A model generated the notes under the pieces. It was not told the origin of the DNA. It searched no databases and worked only from the letters and a program-made list of their open reading frames with translations. Shown here in pieces: positions 32,674-41,693 of a stretch of 64,000 bases of DNA (position 1 is the stretch's first letter; each line of letters begins with the position of its first letter). The translations under genes were made by a program, and so were the position numbers. This DNA is from Leucobacter sp. L43 (GTDB lineage Bacteria > Actinomycetota > Actinomycetes > Actinomycetales > Microbacteriaceae): the NCBI RefSeq assembly GCF_016597785.1, contig NZ_JAENJG010000001.1, positions 1,913,392 through 1,977,391 on the forward strand, given 5' to 3'.

Positions 32674-33366
32674 TCAGAAGAGGGTGTTCTGGTCTTCCAT
32701 GCCGCGCATCGCGTCGTAGTCGAGGAGCAGGCACCGGATCCCGCGATCCTCTGCGAGCGTTCGCGCCTGCGGCTTGATCTCCTGCGCCGCGAAGACCCCG
32801 GTCACGGGAGCGAGCTTCGGGTCCCGATTCATGAGCTCGAGGTAGCGGGTGAGCTGTTCGACGCCGTCGATGCCGCCCCGTCGCTTGATCTCGATGGCGA
32901 CTGATCCGCCGGCGGCGTCTTTCGCCAGGATGTCGACGGGGCCGATCGGGGTCATGTACTCGCGGCGCACGAGGGTGTGGCCGGCGCCGGCGAGCTCGAT
33001 CTGATCGGCGAGCAGCTCTTGCAGGTGCGCTTCGACGCCGTCCTTGATGAGGCCGGGATCGACACCGAGATCGTGCGCGCTGTCGTGGAAGATCTCGAAG
33101 ATCGAGACGATCAGCTTGTCGGCGGTCTTCTTGTGGGTGACCTGCCAGGCCTCGACGATTCCAGCACTCGTCTGCGTCTCGTCGAGTTCGAGCTGTGCGT
33201 GCGAGCACGGCGGGCTCATCCAGTTGAGCGGCTTGTACGACCCGCCGTCCGAGTGCACGAGGATGCTTCCATCGTTTTTCAACATGAGCACGCGCTTCGC
33301 ACGCGGCAGGTGCGCCGAGAGGCGGCCTGCATAGTCGACTGAGCAGTCTGCAACAACGATTCGCAC
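32674..33366 (-). CDS. nucS: Endonuclease NucS (mismatch-specific)
   Basis: A 230-residue protein covering the whole NucS family length. The catalytic core of the C-terminal nuclease domain is visible as PVDILAKD (Asp145), AIEIKRRG (Glu159, Lys161). The N-terminal DNA-binding domain starts [15 protein letters not shown]. The last residues, DQNTLF, form the beta-clamp binding motif. NucS replaces MutS/MutL in mismatch repair of actinobacteria by cutting both strands at mismatches. The start is GTG at 33366 with TAAACT (33374-33379) ending 7 bases upstream, hence probably leaderless. Confidence 0.92.
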   Translation of the reverse strand: MRIVVADCSVDYAGRLSAHLPRAKRVLMLKNDGSILVHSDGGSYKPLNWMSPPCSHAQLELDETQTSAGIVEAWQVTHKKTADKLIVSIFEIFHDSAHDLGVDPGLIKDGVEAHLQELLADQIELAGAGHTLVRREYMTPIGPVDILAKDAAGGSVAIEIKRRGGIDGVEQLTRYLELMNRDPKLAPVTGVFAAQEIKPQARTLAEDRGIRCLLLDYDAMRGMEDQNTLF

Positions 33367-33390
33367 CCGCAGGAGTTTACCGGGTCGGGC

Positions 33391-34644
33391 TTAGTGCGCG
33401 GACCCGGACCCCTGACGCGGCTCGCGAGCGGCGCGGGCCATGATGAAGACGAACACGGAGAACGCCGCGAGAGGCCAGAAGGCCTGCAGCAGACCGAGGT
33501 GCTCGCCGAGAAAACCGATGCCCATCGGGCCGAGCAGGAACGCGGTGTAGGCGATCGCCGACACGGCCGCTACGTCACGGGTCGCGGTCGCCTGGTTGTC
33601 GGCGGCCGCCGAGATGCCGACCGGGAATCCGAGCGAGCATCCGACGCCCCAGAGCACGGCGCCGACCACCGACGCCCAGGCGAATGGGACGAGGATCACG
33701 AAGACGAGCCCGACGATGACGAGGATCGCGCCGCCGCGAAGCACGCGTACGCGCCCGAACCGGATGAGGAGCCAGGAGCCGGCGATGCGCACGAGCGTCA
33801 TCGAGACGAAGAAGACGCCCAGCGTGAGCGCCGCCGATTCGTTCGCGAATCCGCGCCCGTCCGCGAGCGCGAGAGGCAGCCAGTCGCTCGCCGTGCCCTC
33901 GGCCAGCGCCATGGACATGGCGATGAGACCGATCACGAGGATGCGCGGCTCTCGCCAGGGCGAGTAGCGCGCGCCCGGGGTGGGAACGCCGCCCGTCGCC
34001 GGAGTCACGGGGATCGGACCGGTGTGCACGTTCGGCAGGCTCTCGGATGCCGAGTCCTCGAAGTTGCCCCGAGGCAGGTTCGGCAGCGCGAAGATCGACA
34101 CGATCAGGATCAGTGCGTACGTCGCTCCGAGGTGCACCGGAACGATGATCCCGGCCGATTCGGAGATCGCGGAGACACCCATCGCGCTGACACTGCCCAG
34201 GCTGTATGCGGCGTGCAGCAAGGGCATGCGCGGCTTTCCGAGCGCGCGCTCGGCCCCAGCGCCACTGACATTCATCGCGACGTCGGACGTGCCGAACATC
34301 AGGCCGTAGACCACCAGGCACGCGATCGCCGGAGCGGTGGCGTCGACCCAGAAGAGGGTCGCCGCGGTGGGCAGCATGAGTGTCTGACCGATGATCCCGA
34401 TGACCAGCGTGCGACGGGGCCCGAGCCAGGAGACGGTGCGGCCCGAGAAGACGAGGCCGGTGAGCGAGCCCAGTGCGAGTGAGAGGCCGAACCAGCTCAT
34501 CTCGAGCGTGCTCGCGCCGAGATGGTCGCGAAGCGCCGGGATGCGCCCCAGCCAGCTGCCGAAGCCGAAGCCGAGCAGCGCGAAGATGACGAGCACGCCG
34601 GAGGTCCAGCGCACCGCGAAACGATTGTCGAACGAACGAGGCAA
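33391..34644 (-). CDS. MFS transporter
   Basis: A 417-residue major facilitator protein with 12 predicted helices. The first pair is FALLGFGFGSWLGRIPALRDHLG, which resembles the FucP/YbjJ-like branch of small sugar or drug carriers. The central loop of about 30 residues is rich in Pro, Thr and acidic residues. The start is TTG at 34644 with AGGAG 4-8 bases upstream. It is 25 bases upstream of nucS on the same strand but is not known to be functionally linked. Substrate is unknown. Confidence 0.8.
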   Translation of the reverse strand: MPRSFDNRFAVRWTSGVLVIFALLGFGFGSWLGRIPALRDHLGASTLEMSWFGLSLALGSLTGLVFSGRTVSWLGPRRTLVIGIIGQTLMLPTAATLFWVDATAPAIACLVVYGLMFGTSDVAMNVSGAGAERALGKPRMPLLHAAYSLGSVSAMGVSAISESAGIIVPVHLGATYALILIVSIFALPNLPRGNFEDSASESLPNVHTGPIPVTPATGGVPTPGARYSPWREPRILVIGLIAMSMALAEGTASDWLPLALADGRGFANESAALTLGVFFVSMTLVRIAGSWLLIRFGRVRVLRGGAILVIVGLVFVILVPFAWASVVGAVLWGVGCSLGFPVGISAAADNQATATRDVAAVSAIAYTAFLLGPMGIGFLGEHLGLLQAFWPLAAFSVFVFIMARAAREPRQGSGSAH

Positions 34645-34720
34645 GCTGCTCCTGTGCGAGATGAGGGGGTGAAAATCTCAGATTATCAATTGCGGGGCAC
34701 TGCACGTGCGGTTCCACCCG

Positions 34721-36061
34721 CTACACGCCGAGCCGCACCCAGCTGTCGCCCCTGGCGCAAACGCCCAGCGTCACGGCGCGCGCCGCCATGAACACGATTG
34801 TGAAGGCGGCGGTGAGTGCGATGAGGCCGCCCGTGCCCGTCGGGACGAGCGCCGTGAGCATCCAGAGCACCGGCAGGTAGGCGGCGAGGTTCACGAGACT
34901 GGTCCACGCGAGGTACCGTGCGTCACCGGCGCCCATGAGCACGCCGTCGAGCACGAAGACGAACCCGGCGAGCGGCAGCGAGAGTCCGAGTACGAGAATC
35001 GCAGCTGGCAGGATCGACAGCACCGTTGCGTCGTCCGTGAACACCCGCCCCACCACGGGGCTTGCCGCAGCCAGTGCGCCGCCGAAGACGACGCCGCAGC
35101 CGATGCCCCAGAACACGCTGCGCCGCACGATCAGCCGAGCACGACGCGAGTCGCCCGCGCCGAGCGCGTCGCCGATGAGTGCCTGAGCCGCGATGGCCAG
35201 CGCATCGAGCGCGAACGCGGCAGTGGAGAAGATCGTGAAGACGACCTGGTACCCCGCCGTCGCCGCCGTGCCGTGACTCGTCGCTGCGAAGACCGTCGCG
35301 AGGAGCGCGGCGCGCAGGCCGACGGTGCGCACGAAGAGCCACCCGCCGCTCTGCCCCGCCCGGCCCAGGCCCTCGCGGCGCGGGAGGAGACGCGCTCCCG
35401 CACGCGTCGCGTGGCGCAATACGACGACCAGATAGACGGCGACCATCGACCACTGCGCGATGACGGTGCCCCATGCGCTCCCGGCGATGCCGAAGCCCAG
35501 ACCGTAGATGAACCACCAGTTGAGCAGTGCGTTCAACGTGAACCCGACCGCGGCCACCGCGAGCGGGGTGCGCGTGTCTTGCAATCCGCGCAGCAGTCCG
35601 CTGGCGGCGAAGACCACCAGCATCGCCGGAATGCCGAGGCAGGAGACCGTGAGATAGGCGAGGGCCTGCCGCGTCGCCGCCTCGGTGGCCCCGAAGGCGG
35701 CGACGACGGGGCCGCTCGCGAGCCAGAGCGCTCCGCCGACCGCGACGCCGATGCCGAGGGCGAGCCACAGGCCGTCCACGCCGACCTGCACGGCGCCGCG
35801 CAGGTCGCCGGCGCCCCGCGTACGGGCGACGAGAGGCGTCGTCGCGTAGGCGAGGAAGATCATGAGCCCCACGGTCGTCTGGAGCACCGCGCTGGCGACG
35901 GCGAGACCTGCGAGCGGGACGGCGCCGAGGTGGCCGACGAGCGCGGAGTCGACGATCAGGAACATCGGCTCCGCGATGAGCGCACCCAGCGCCGGTATGG
36001 CGAGATGCGCGATGCTGCGATCGACGCTCCTGCGCTGCATTCGTGGGCCGTTTGCGGTCAT
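34721..36061 (-). CDS. MATE-family efflux transporter (DinF-like)
   Basis: A 446-residue protein with 12 hydrophobic helices in two similar halves and the MATE pattern: IPALGALIAEPMFLIVDSALVGHLG (shown in two parts: IPALGALIAEPMFLIVD and SALVGHLG) in helix 1, and GLLRGLQDTRTPL near residue 140. The latter is typical of DinF-like sodium/proton-drug antiporters. The ATG at 36061 has TACCGT (36068-36073) ending 6 bases upstream, so it is probably leaderless. It is divergent from the M13 peptidase, with overlapping control regions. Confidence 0.87.
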   Translation of the reverse strand: MTANGPRMQRRSVDRSIAHLAIPALGALIAEPMFLIVDSALVGHLGAVPLAGLAVASAVLQTTVGLMIFLAYATTPLVARTRGAGDLRGAVQVGVDGLWLALGIGVAVGGALWLASGPVVAAFGATEAATRQALAYLTVSCLGIPAMLVVFAASGLLRGLQDTRTPLAVAAVGFTLNALLNWWFIYGLGFGIAGSAWGTVIAQWSMVAVYLVVVLRHATRAGARLLPRREGLGRAGQSGGWLFVRTVGLRAALLATVFAATSHGTAATAGYQVVFTIFSTAAFALDALAIAAQALIGDALGAGDSRRARLIVRRSVFWGIGCGVVFGGALAAASPVVGRVFTDDATVLSILPAAILVLGLSLPLAGFVFVLDGVLMGAGDARYLAWTSLVNLAAYLPVLWMLTALVPTGTGGLIALTAAFTIVFMAARAVTLGVCARGDSWVRLGV

Positions 36062-36067
36062 GCGACA

Positions 36068-36102
36068 ACGGTAGCCCCCACCGCGGACACCACCAGTAGG
36101 GT
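36068..36102. promoter_or_regulatory. Back-to-back leaderless -10 boxes of the MATE and M13 genes
   Basis: TACCGT (36068-36073, minus strand) ends 6 bases before the MATE start and TAGGGT (36097-36102, plus strand) ends 6 bases before the M13 start. The gap between the two start codons is only 47 bases, so each -35 region overlaps the other promoter and the two cannot both be occupied easily. Confidence 0.5.
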
Positions 36103-36108
36103 GGTCGC

Positions 36109-38085
36109 ATGAGCAACGCAGCGCCCGTCTCCGGCATCGACATCTCCGAACTCGATCCTGCGGTTCGGCCGCAGGACGACCTCTATCGTCATGTGAACGG
36201 CAAGTGGATCGACCGTACCGAGATCCCTTCGGATAAGGCGCGATACGGCTCGTTCGCGGTGCTCGCCGAGAACGCCGAGGAGGCCGTGCGCGACATCATC
36301 ACCGGGACGGAGCCTCCCGAGGCGGGCGCGGAGGCGGCGACCGAGGCGGACAAGGTCGCAGCCCTCTACGCGAGCTTCATGGACGTCGAGCGCGCTGATG
36401 CCCAAGGGGCGGATCCCATCGCCGCAGACATCGAGCGGGTGCGGGAGATCGGCTCCGTCGGCGAGCTGCTCGCCGTCGTCGCGCAGTTCGAACGACAGGG
36501 TCTCGGCGGGTTCTACGGCATGTACATCGACAACGACCCGGGCGACCCGGCTCGGTACATCGTCTTCGTCATGCAGGGGGGCCTGGGACTGCCCGACGAG
36601 TCGTACTATCGCGAAGAGCAGTTCGCCGAGATCCGGCAGCAGTACCAGGCGCACGTCGCGCGCATGCTCGGGCTCGCGGGCGTCGCCGATGCCGATCGCC
36701 TCGCCGGTCTCGCCTACGACCTCGAGCGCCGCATCGCCGCGACGCACTGGGACAAGGTGGCGAGCCGCGACATCCAGAAGCTCTACAACCTGCGCACGTT
36801 CGCCGAGCTGCAGGAGCTGACGCCGCAGCTCGACTGGAAGGCGTACCTCGCTGCGATGGGCGCGCCAGAATCCGCGTTCGCAGAGGTCGTCGCCGCGCAG
36901 CCCGACGCGATCGAGGGGCTCGCCGCGCTCTTGGTCGACGCAGAGCTCGACGCCTGGCGGGCGTGGCTGATCTGGAGCCTCGTGCGCTCGTCGGCCGCGC
37001 TGCTCTCGCAGGAGATCTCCCGCGCCAACTTCGACTTCTACGGCACGGCACTCACGGGTGCGCCTCAGCAGCGCGAGCGCTGGCGTCGCGGCGTCTCCTT
37101 CGTCGAGGGCGCGATGGGGGAGGCGGTCGGGCGTCTGTACGTCGAGCAGCACTTCGACGAGCGCGCCAAGGCCGCGATGGACGGGCTCGTCGAGCATCTC
37201 ATCGAGGCGTACCGCGACTCCATCGAGCAGCTCGGGTGGATGAGCCCGGAGACCCGCGCCCGGGCACTCGACAAGCTCGACCGGTTCACACCCAAGATCG
37301 GATACCCGACGAAGTGGCGCGACTACTCCGCGCTCGCCGTCGACGCTGGCGATCTGGTGGGGAACTCCCGCCGCGTGTCAGAGGTCGAGTTCGCCCGGGA
37401 GATCGGGAAGGTCGGCAAGCCCATCGATCGCGACGAGTGGTTCATGACCCCGCAGACCGTGAACGCCTACTACAACCCGGGCTTCAACGAGATCGTGTTC
37501 CCCGCCGCGATTCTGCAGCCGCCGTTCTTCGACGTGAGCTGGGACGCCGCGGCGAATTTCGGTGCGATCGGCGCCGTCATCGGCCACGAGATCGGCCACG
37601 GCTTCGACGACCAAGGCTCGCGCTACGACGGCGACGGCCGCCTCATGGACTGGTGGACCGAAGACGACCGCGCGGCGTTCGAGGCGCTCACCGGTGCGTT
37701 GATCGGGCAGTACAACGAGCTGTCGCCGGAGGGGGCGGACGGCCAGACCGTGAACGGGGAGCTCACGATCGGCGAGAACATCGGCGACCTGTCGGGCCTC
37801 GAGATCGCCTGGAAGGCGTACCTCCAGTCGCTCGAGGGCGCCGAGCCTCCCGTGATCGACGGGCTGACCGGCGCCCAGCGCTTCTTCCTCGCCTGGGCGC
37901 AGGCGTGGCAGCAGAAGTCGCGCCCCGAGGAGACCGTCCGGCTCCTCACCATCGACCCGCACTCGCCGAACGAGTTCCGCTGCAATCAGATCGTGCGCAA
38001 CCTCGATGCGTTCCATGAGGCGTTCGACACGCGGGCGGGCGATGGCCTGTGGCTCGATCCGGCCGAGCGCGTCTCGATCTGGTAG
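36109..38085 (+). CDS. M13-family metallopeptidase (neprilysin/PepO-like)
   Basis: A 658-residue zinc peptidase of the usual length for bacterial M13 enzymes. The zinc site is HEIGH (H493, E494, H497) and the third ligand is E556 in GENIGD (D560 conserved). The upstream NAYYNPGFNEIVFPAAILQPPFF stretch (shown here only as a landmark in two parts: NAYYNPGFNEI and VFPAAILQPPFF) and the N-terminal DDLYRHVNGKW are family hallmarks. It lacks a signal peptide or anchor helix, so it is a cytoplasmic oligopeptidase or leaves by another route. It is probably leaderless from the -10 at 36097. Confidence 0.92.
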   Translation: MSNAAPVSGIDISELDPAVRPQDDLYRHVNGKWIDRTEIPSDKARYGSFAVLAENAEEAVRDIITGTEPPEAGAEAATEADKVAALYASFMDVERADAQGADPIAADIERVREIGSVGELLAVVAQFERQGLGGFYGMYIDNDPGDPARYIVFVMQGGLGLPDESYYREEQFAEIRQQYQAHVARMLGLAGVADADRLAGLAYDLERRIAATHWDKVASRDIQKLYNLRTFAELQELTPQLDWKAYLAAMGAPESAFAEVVAAQPDAIEGLAALLVDAELDAWRAWLIWSLVRSSAALLSQEISRANFDFYGTALTGAPQQRERWRRGVSFVEGAMGEAVGRLYVEQHFDERAKAAMDGLVEHLIEAYRDSIEQLGWMSPETRARALDKLDRFTPKIGYPTKWRDYSALAVDAGDLVGNSRRVSEVEFAREIGKVGKPIDRDEWFMTPQTVNAYYNPGFNEIVFPAAILQPPFFDVSWDAAANFGAIGAVIGHEIGHGFDDQGSRYDGDGRLMDWWTEDDRAAFEALTGALIGQYNELSPEGADGQTVNGELTIGENIGDLSGLEIAWKAYLQSLEGAEPPVIDGLTGAQRFFLAWAQAWQQKSRPEETVRLLTIDPHSPNEFRCNQIVRNLDAFHEAFDTRAGDGLWLDPAERVSIW

Positions 38086-38103
38086 CGCTCAGCCCGGCTC
38101 TCG

Positions 38104-38997
38104 TCACCTGCCGGGCGGCAACGACGTGATGTCGTAGTGGTCGGCGCTCGCGCTGGCGGGCTCCGGATGCGGCAGGGGCGGCGCGTATTTGGGTGCGGCC
38201 GGTGCCGGGCTCGCGCCCGCGTCCGGACCCGCTGCGAGCGGGCCGGGCACGAACTCGAGTTCGATCGGCAGCGCGAACGGCGCGGGCCCGAACGCCTGAC
38301 GGGCCGCCTTGGTGACGCGTCGCGCGAGGAGATGATTGCCGGTGCCGCCGACGACCGCGCCGATGCCGAACGGAAGCGCCTTGCCGACCACGGAGGCGCC
38401 GCCGACTCCGGCGAGCCGGTGCATGAACGAGGTCTTCAGGCGATCGAGCAACGGCCCCATCGCGTACCGCGGAATCGCGGAGGTGAGCATCTTGCCCCAG
38501 TAGTCCCGGCGTGTGCCGCCGCCTCCGACGGCCTGCATGGTGACCTGGCGCACGAGGTCGGCTCCCTCGTTGCCGAGCATGAGCGCGAGCACCAGCGCTC
38601 TGGTGCGCTCGCGGTCGGTCATCGTGATGCCGTGCACCTCGGCGACGGAGTGCGCGAACAGCGCCGTCGCCTCGACGAAGCCGAGCGTCTCGGCGCCGGC
38701 CAGTCCCAGGGCGATGCCGGTGCCGACGGCCGGGATCACCGCGGCGGCTCCGACTCCAGCACCGCCTGCGGTGACGGTCGCGATGTAGCGCGTTTCGAGC
38801 ACGTGGATGATCTGCTCCGGCGTGGCCTGCGGGTACTTCTTGCGGATGCGGCGGAGATGGGCGAGCACGGGCGGGCGCTGGACCGCGAGCAGTCGGTCGA
38901 GTGAGCGTTCGACGACGGGGCGCGGTTCGCCGCTCGCGCTCGTGCGCGGCTGGGTGAAGCGCGTGATCATGCGTTCGCGCCGGGGAGGTCTGCTCAT
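38104..38997 (-). CDS. Conserved hypothetical protein with glycine-rich hydrophobic core (EcsC-like)
   Basis: A 297-residue protein. The N-terminal 60 residues are basic and helical (HLRRIRKKYPQATPEQIIHVLE). Next comes a glycine/alanine-rich hydrophobic stretch (about residues 72-100), a second such stretch near 205-225, and a Pro/Ala-rich disordered C-terminus ending SLPPGR. The layout reminds me of EcsC-type proteins but the assignment is weak. The ATG at 38997 is preceded by TACGAT (39004-39009 on this strand) at 6 bases, the leaderless pattern. It converges on the M13 gene. Confidence 0.65.
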   Translation of the reverse strand: MSRPPRRERMITRFTQPRTSASGEPRPVVERSLDRLLAVQRPPVLAHLRRIRKKYPQATPEQIIHVLETRYIATVTAGGAGVGAAAVIPAVGTGIALGLAGAETLGFVEATALFAHSVAEVHGITMTDRERTRALVLALMLGNEGADLVRQVTMQAVGGGGTRRDYWGKMLTSAIPRYAMGPLLDRLKTSFMHRLAGVGGASVVGKALPFGIGAVVGGTGNHLLARRVTKAARQAFGPAPFALPIELEFVPGPLAAGPDAGASPAPAAPKYAPPLPHPEPASASADHYDITSLPPGR

Positions 38998-39274
38998 GCG
39001 GGAATCGTAGAGCACCACCCTGCGCGATCGGCGCATGCGCATGCCAGAAGCGAACAGGGCTTGCGCCATCGCACCCGGCGCCGGCAGGCCCGGTCGGCCC
39101 GGAGCACTCAGGGGGAGCCGGCGGGCTGGAATACCTCCGCTCCATGTGTCGTTCGACTGCACAAGCGTTCGCGCGCCTCGCGCGAATGCGAGATACTTGC
39201 GGATTGTGAATGCGTCGCATTCGGGGAGCTTCATTGCGGAGCGCACGACCGTCGACGTCAGAAGGAGAGACACC

Positions 39275-40045
39275 ATGAACGCAGCCTCGCAGCCCGCCGC
39301 GGTTCCGACGCCCGAGTCGGCGCACGAGGCCTGGCGGGCGGGTCGGCGCGCGTCGGTGACGTCCGCCACGGGCAATCTGAGTCTGATCGAAACGCGATGG
39401 TTCCCCGGCGACGTCGACGAAGAAGCGGCCGCCCGCCTCGTCGCAGCCGAACGCGATGCCGCGCCCGAGGGTGTCACGGTCACCTCCGTCGAGCGGAAGA
39501 ACATCGCGAGCGGCCGCGCGGAGCACGGTCTGCGCGTATGGGATGCGAACGCACCGGCGATCCGCGCCTTCGAGGAGATCGAGACGTTCCCGTTCGATCC
39601 GAGCTGGATCATCGAGGCCGAGTTCACGCCGGTCTCGTCCGACCGCACGGTGCCATTCGAGCACATCCGCGACGCCGGTGGCAGCCGCGACCTCGTCGTG
39701 CCGGGCGACATCACGTTCGAGCGCGACGGGCAGCGGTTCACCCTCGCTGCGTTCGACGACGCCGGTCAGCTGCTGCTCGTGTTCGGCGACCCCACGAACG
39801 GGCTGACGGACGACACCGGCACGTACGGGTCCGGTCGTTTCCTCTTCGTCGAGCGCGACGCTGCCGAGTTCGGAGAAGCGGGGCACGTGCGCCTCGACTT
39901 CAATCGGGCGTTCGTGCCGCCGTGCGGCTTCTCCGCCCAGTACAACTGCCCGATGCCGCCACCTCAGAACCGCCTGCCCTGGCCCGTGCACGCGGGGGAG
40001 CGATTGCCGCGCTTCACCGATGGCTTCGACATCTACACGATCTGA
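39275..40045 (+). CDS. DUF1684-domain protein
   Basis: A 256-residue soluble protein of the DUF1684 family. The N-terminal helix-turn-strand (HEAWRAGRRASVTSATGNLSL) and the C-terminal motif YGSGRFLFVE, DFNRAFVPPCGFSAQYNCPMPP (shown in part: FNRAFVPPCGFS and YNCPMPPPQNRLPWPV) are the family core. Its biochemical role is unknown. The ATG at 39275 has AAGGAGA 6 bases upstream. It ends 44 bases before the ABC importer genes and may be the first gene of that operon. The 275 bases upstream contain a GCGAATGCGA / TCGCATTCG imperfect inverted repeat but no gene. Confidence 0.82.
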   Translation: MNAASQPAAVPTPESAHEAWRAGRRASVTSATGNLSLIETRWFPGDVDEEAAARLVAAERDAAPEGVTVTSVERKNIASGRAEHGLRVWDANAPAIRAFEEIETFPFDPSWIIEAEFTPVSSDRTVPFEHIRDAGGSRDLVVPGDITFERDGQRFTLAAFDDAGQLLLVFGDPTNGLTDDTGTYGSGRFLFVERDAAEFGEAGHVRLDFNRAFVPPCGFSAQYNCPMPPPQNRLPWPVHAGERLPRFTDGFDIYTI

Positions 40046-40089
40046 CGACGCCAGACCCGAAGCCCCACCCCACCACTCGAAGGAAACCC

Positions 40090-41595
40090 ATGCCCTCCCT
40101 CAAGAAATCAGCGCTCGCAGCGATCGGCGCGCTCGCTGTCACTGCTTTGGCGCTCACCGGGTGCGCCTCGAACGGCGGCGCCTCCGCCGGCGGCGCCGAC
40201 GCCACGATCCGCATCGGGTCGCTGTACGAGCCCGTCAACCTCAGCAACACCGCGGGCGGCGGGCAGGGCGTGACCGAGGCGCTCACCGGCAACGTGTACG
40301 AAGCGCTGTACCGCCTGAATGACGACGGCACGACCAAGCCGCTGCTCGCGACCGGGTACGAGGTGAGCGATGACGGGCTCACCTACACGTTCACCCTGCG
40401 CGACGATGTGACCTTCCACTCGGGCAAGGCGCTCACCTCGGCCGATGTGAAATCGAGCGTCGAGGCCGTCGTCGCACCGGAGTCGCAGTCGGCGCGCAAG
40501 TCGAGTCTCGAGGTCGTCGCCGATATCGCGACGCCGGACGACCAGACGGTGGTCTTCACGCTGAACGAGCGCTCGATCTCCTTCCCCTACCTGCTCACGT
40601 ACATCTGGATCGTGAACTCGGAGGCGACCGACCTCGAGAACTCGGAAGACGGCACGGGGCCGTACACCCTCGGCGAGTGGAAGCGCGGCAGCACCCTGAC
40701 GCTCGAGCGCTGGGACGACTACTGGGGCGACGCGGCGAAGAACGCCGAGGTCGTCTACAACTACTTCACCGACGCGACCGCAGAGGACACGGCGCTGCAG
40801 AGCGGCCGCATCGACCTCATCACGAGCGTCCAGAACCCCGACTCGCTGCCCCAGTTCGAAGACTCGGGCAACTTCACCATCACCGACGGCCAGTCGACGA
40901 CGAAGGAACTGCTCGCATTCAACGACCGCGTGGCGCCGTTCGACGATGTGAAGGTGCGCCAGGCGATCTACTCCGCCATCGACCGCGAGAAGCTGCTGGG
41001 CGCGATCTGGGGCGATTACGGCACCGTGATCGGCTCCATGGTGCCCCCGACCGACCCGTGGTACGAAGACCTGAACGACCTCAACGCCTACGATCCCGAC
41101 CGCACGAAGAGCCTGCTGGAGGAGGCCGGCCTCGGCGACGGATTCGAGTTCACCCTCGATACGCCGAGCTACGATCCGCACCCCGCCGTCGCCGAGTTCT
41201 TGCAGTCGGAGCTGAAGAAGGTCGGCGTCACGGTCGACATCAACACGATCAGCGCCGACGAGTGGTACACCAAGGTCTTCCAGGAGCACGACTTCGAGGC
41301 CACGCTCCAGGAGCACGTCAACGACCGCGACGTCGTCTGGTACGGCAACCCAGACTTCTACTGGGGCTACGACAACCCGCAGGTCGCGCAGTGGATCGAC
41401 CAGGCGGAGCAGGCGGAGACCGAGGCCGAGCAGACCGAGCTGCTGAAGCAGGCCAACCGTCAGATCGCCGGAGATGCCGCGAGCGCGTGGCTCTACCTGT
41501 ACCCGCAGATCGTGGTCGCGGCCGATACCGTGTCGGGCTACCCGGTCAATGGGCTCAACTCGCAGTTCTTCGCCTATAACATCGTCAAGGAGTAG
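40090..41595 (+). CDS. Dipeptide/oligopeptide-type ABC substrate-binding lipoprotein
   Basis: A 501-residue family-5 solute-binding protein. The lipobox is ALTGC with Cys25, followed by a Gly/Ala/Ser linker. The family signature is GLTYTFTLRDDVTFHSG and ALTSADVKSSVE (about residues 95-125). It captures peptides or related solutes outside the cell for the importer encoded at 41694-45125. The ATG has AAGGAAA upstream. A strong hairpin just after the stop probably sets its expression above that of the permeases. It is only distantly similar to the binding protein at 3515, so the two importers have different cargo. Confidence 0.9.
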   Translation: MPSLKKSALAAIGALAVTALALTGCASNGGASAGGADATIRIGSLYEPVNLSNTAGGGQGVTEALTGNVYEALYRLNDDGTTKPLLATGYEVSDDGLTYTFTLRDDVTFHSGKALTSADVKSSVEAVVAPESQSARKSSLEVVADIATPDDQTVVFTLNERSISFPYLLTYIWIVNSEATDLENSEDGTGPYTLGEWKRGSTLTLERWDDYWGDAAKNAEVVYNYFTDATAEDTALQSGRIDLITSVQNPDSLPQFEDSGNFTITDGQSTTKELLAFNDRVAPFDDVKVRQAIYSAIDREKLLGAIWGDYGTVIGSMVPPTDPWYEDLNDLNAYDPDRTKSLLEEAGLGDGFEFTLDTPSYDPHPAVAEFLQSELKKVGVTVDINTISADEWYTKVFQEHDFEATLQEHVNDRDVVWYGNPDFYWGYDNPQVAQWIDQAEQAETEAEQTELLKQANRQIAGDAASAWLYLYPQIVVAADTVSGYPVNGLNSQFFAYNIVKE

Positions 41596-41597
41596 TG

Positions 41598-41631
41598 GCG
41601 CGGCGCCCGGCACATCGGCCGGGCGCCGCGC
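41598..41631 (+). terminator. Intercistronic hairpin after the binding-protein gene
   Basis: GCGCGGCGCCCGGC (41598-41611) and GCCGGGCGCCGCGC (41618-41631) form a perfect 14-bp stem with a 6-base loop and no T tract. Such a structure between a binding-protein gene and its permeases usually works as a partial terminator or RNase barrier that raises the level of the first product. Confidence 0.65.
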
Positions 41632-41693
41632 GCACCCGCGATCGACGCGGCACGCCGTGCACCGCCGTTACAGACACTGCAAGGGGAGGGCCG

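Noticed and set aside
37946..39991. Minus-strand open frame of 681 codons
   Set aside because: It crosses three real genes (M13 peptidase end, the 38104 gene in another frame and DUF1684). The sequence is Arg/His-rich noise without domains.
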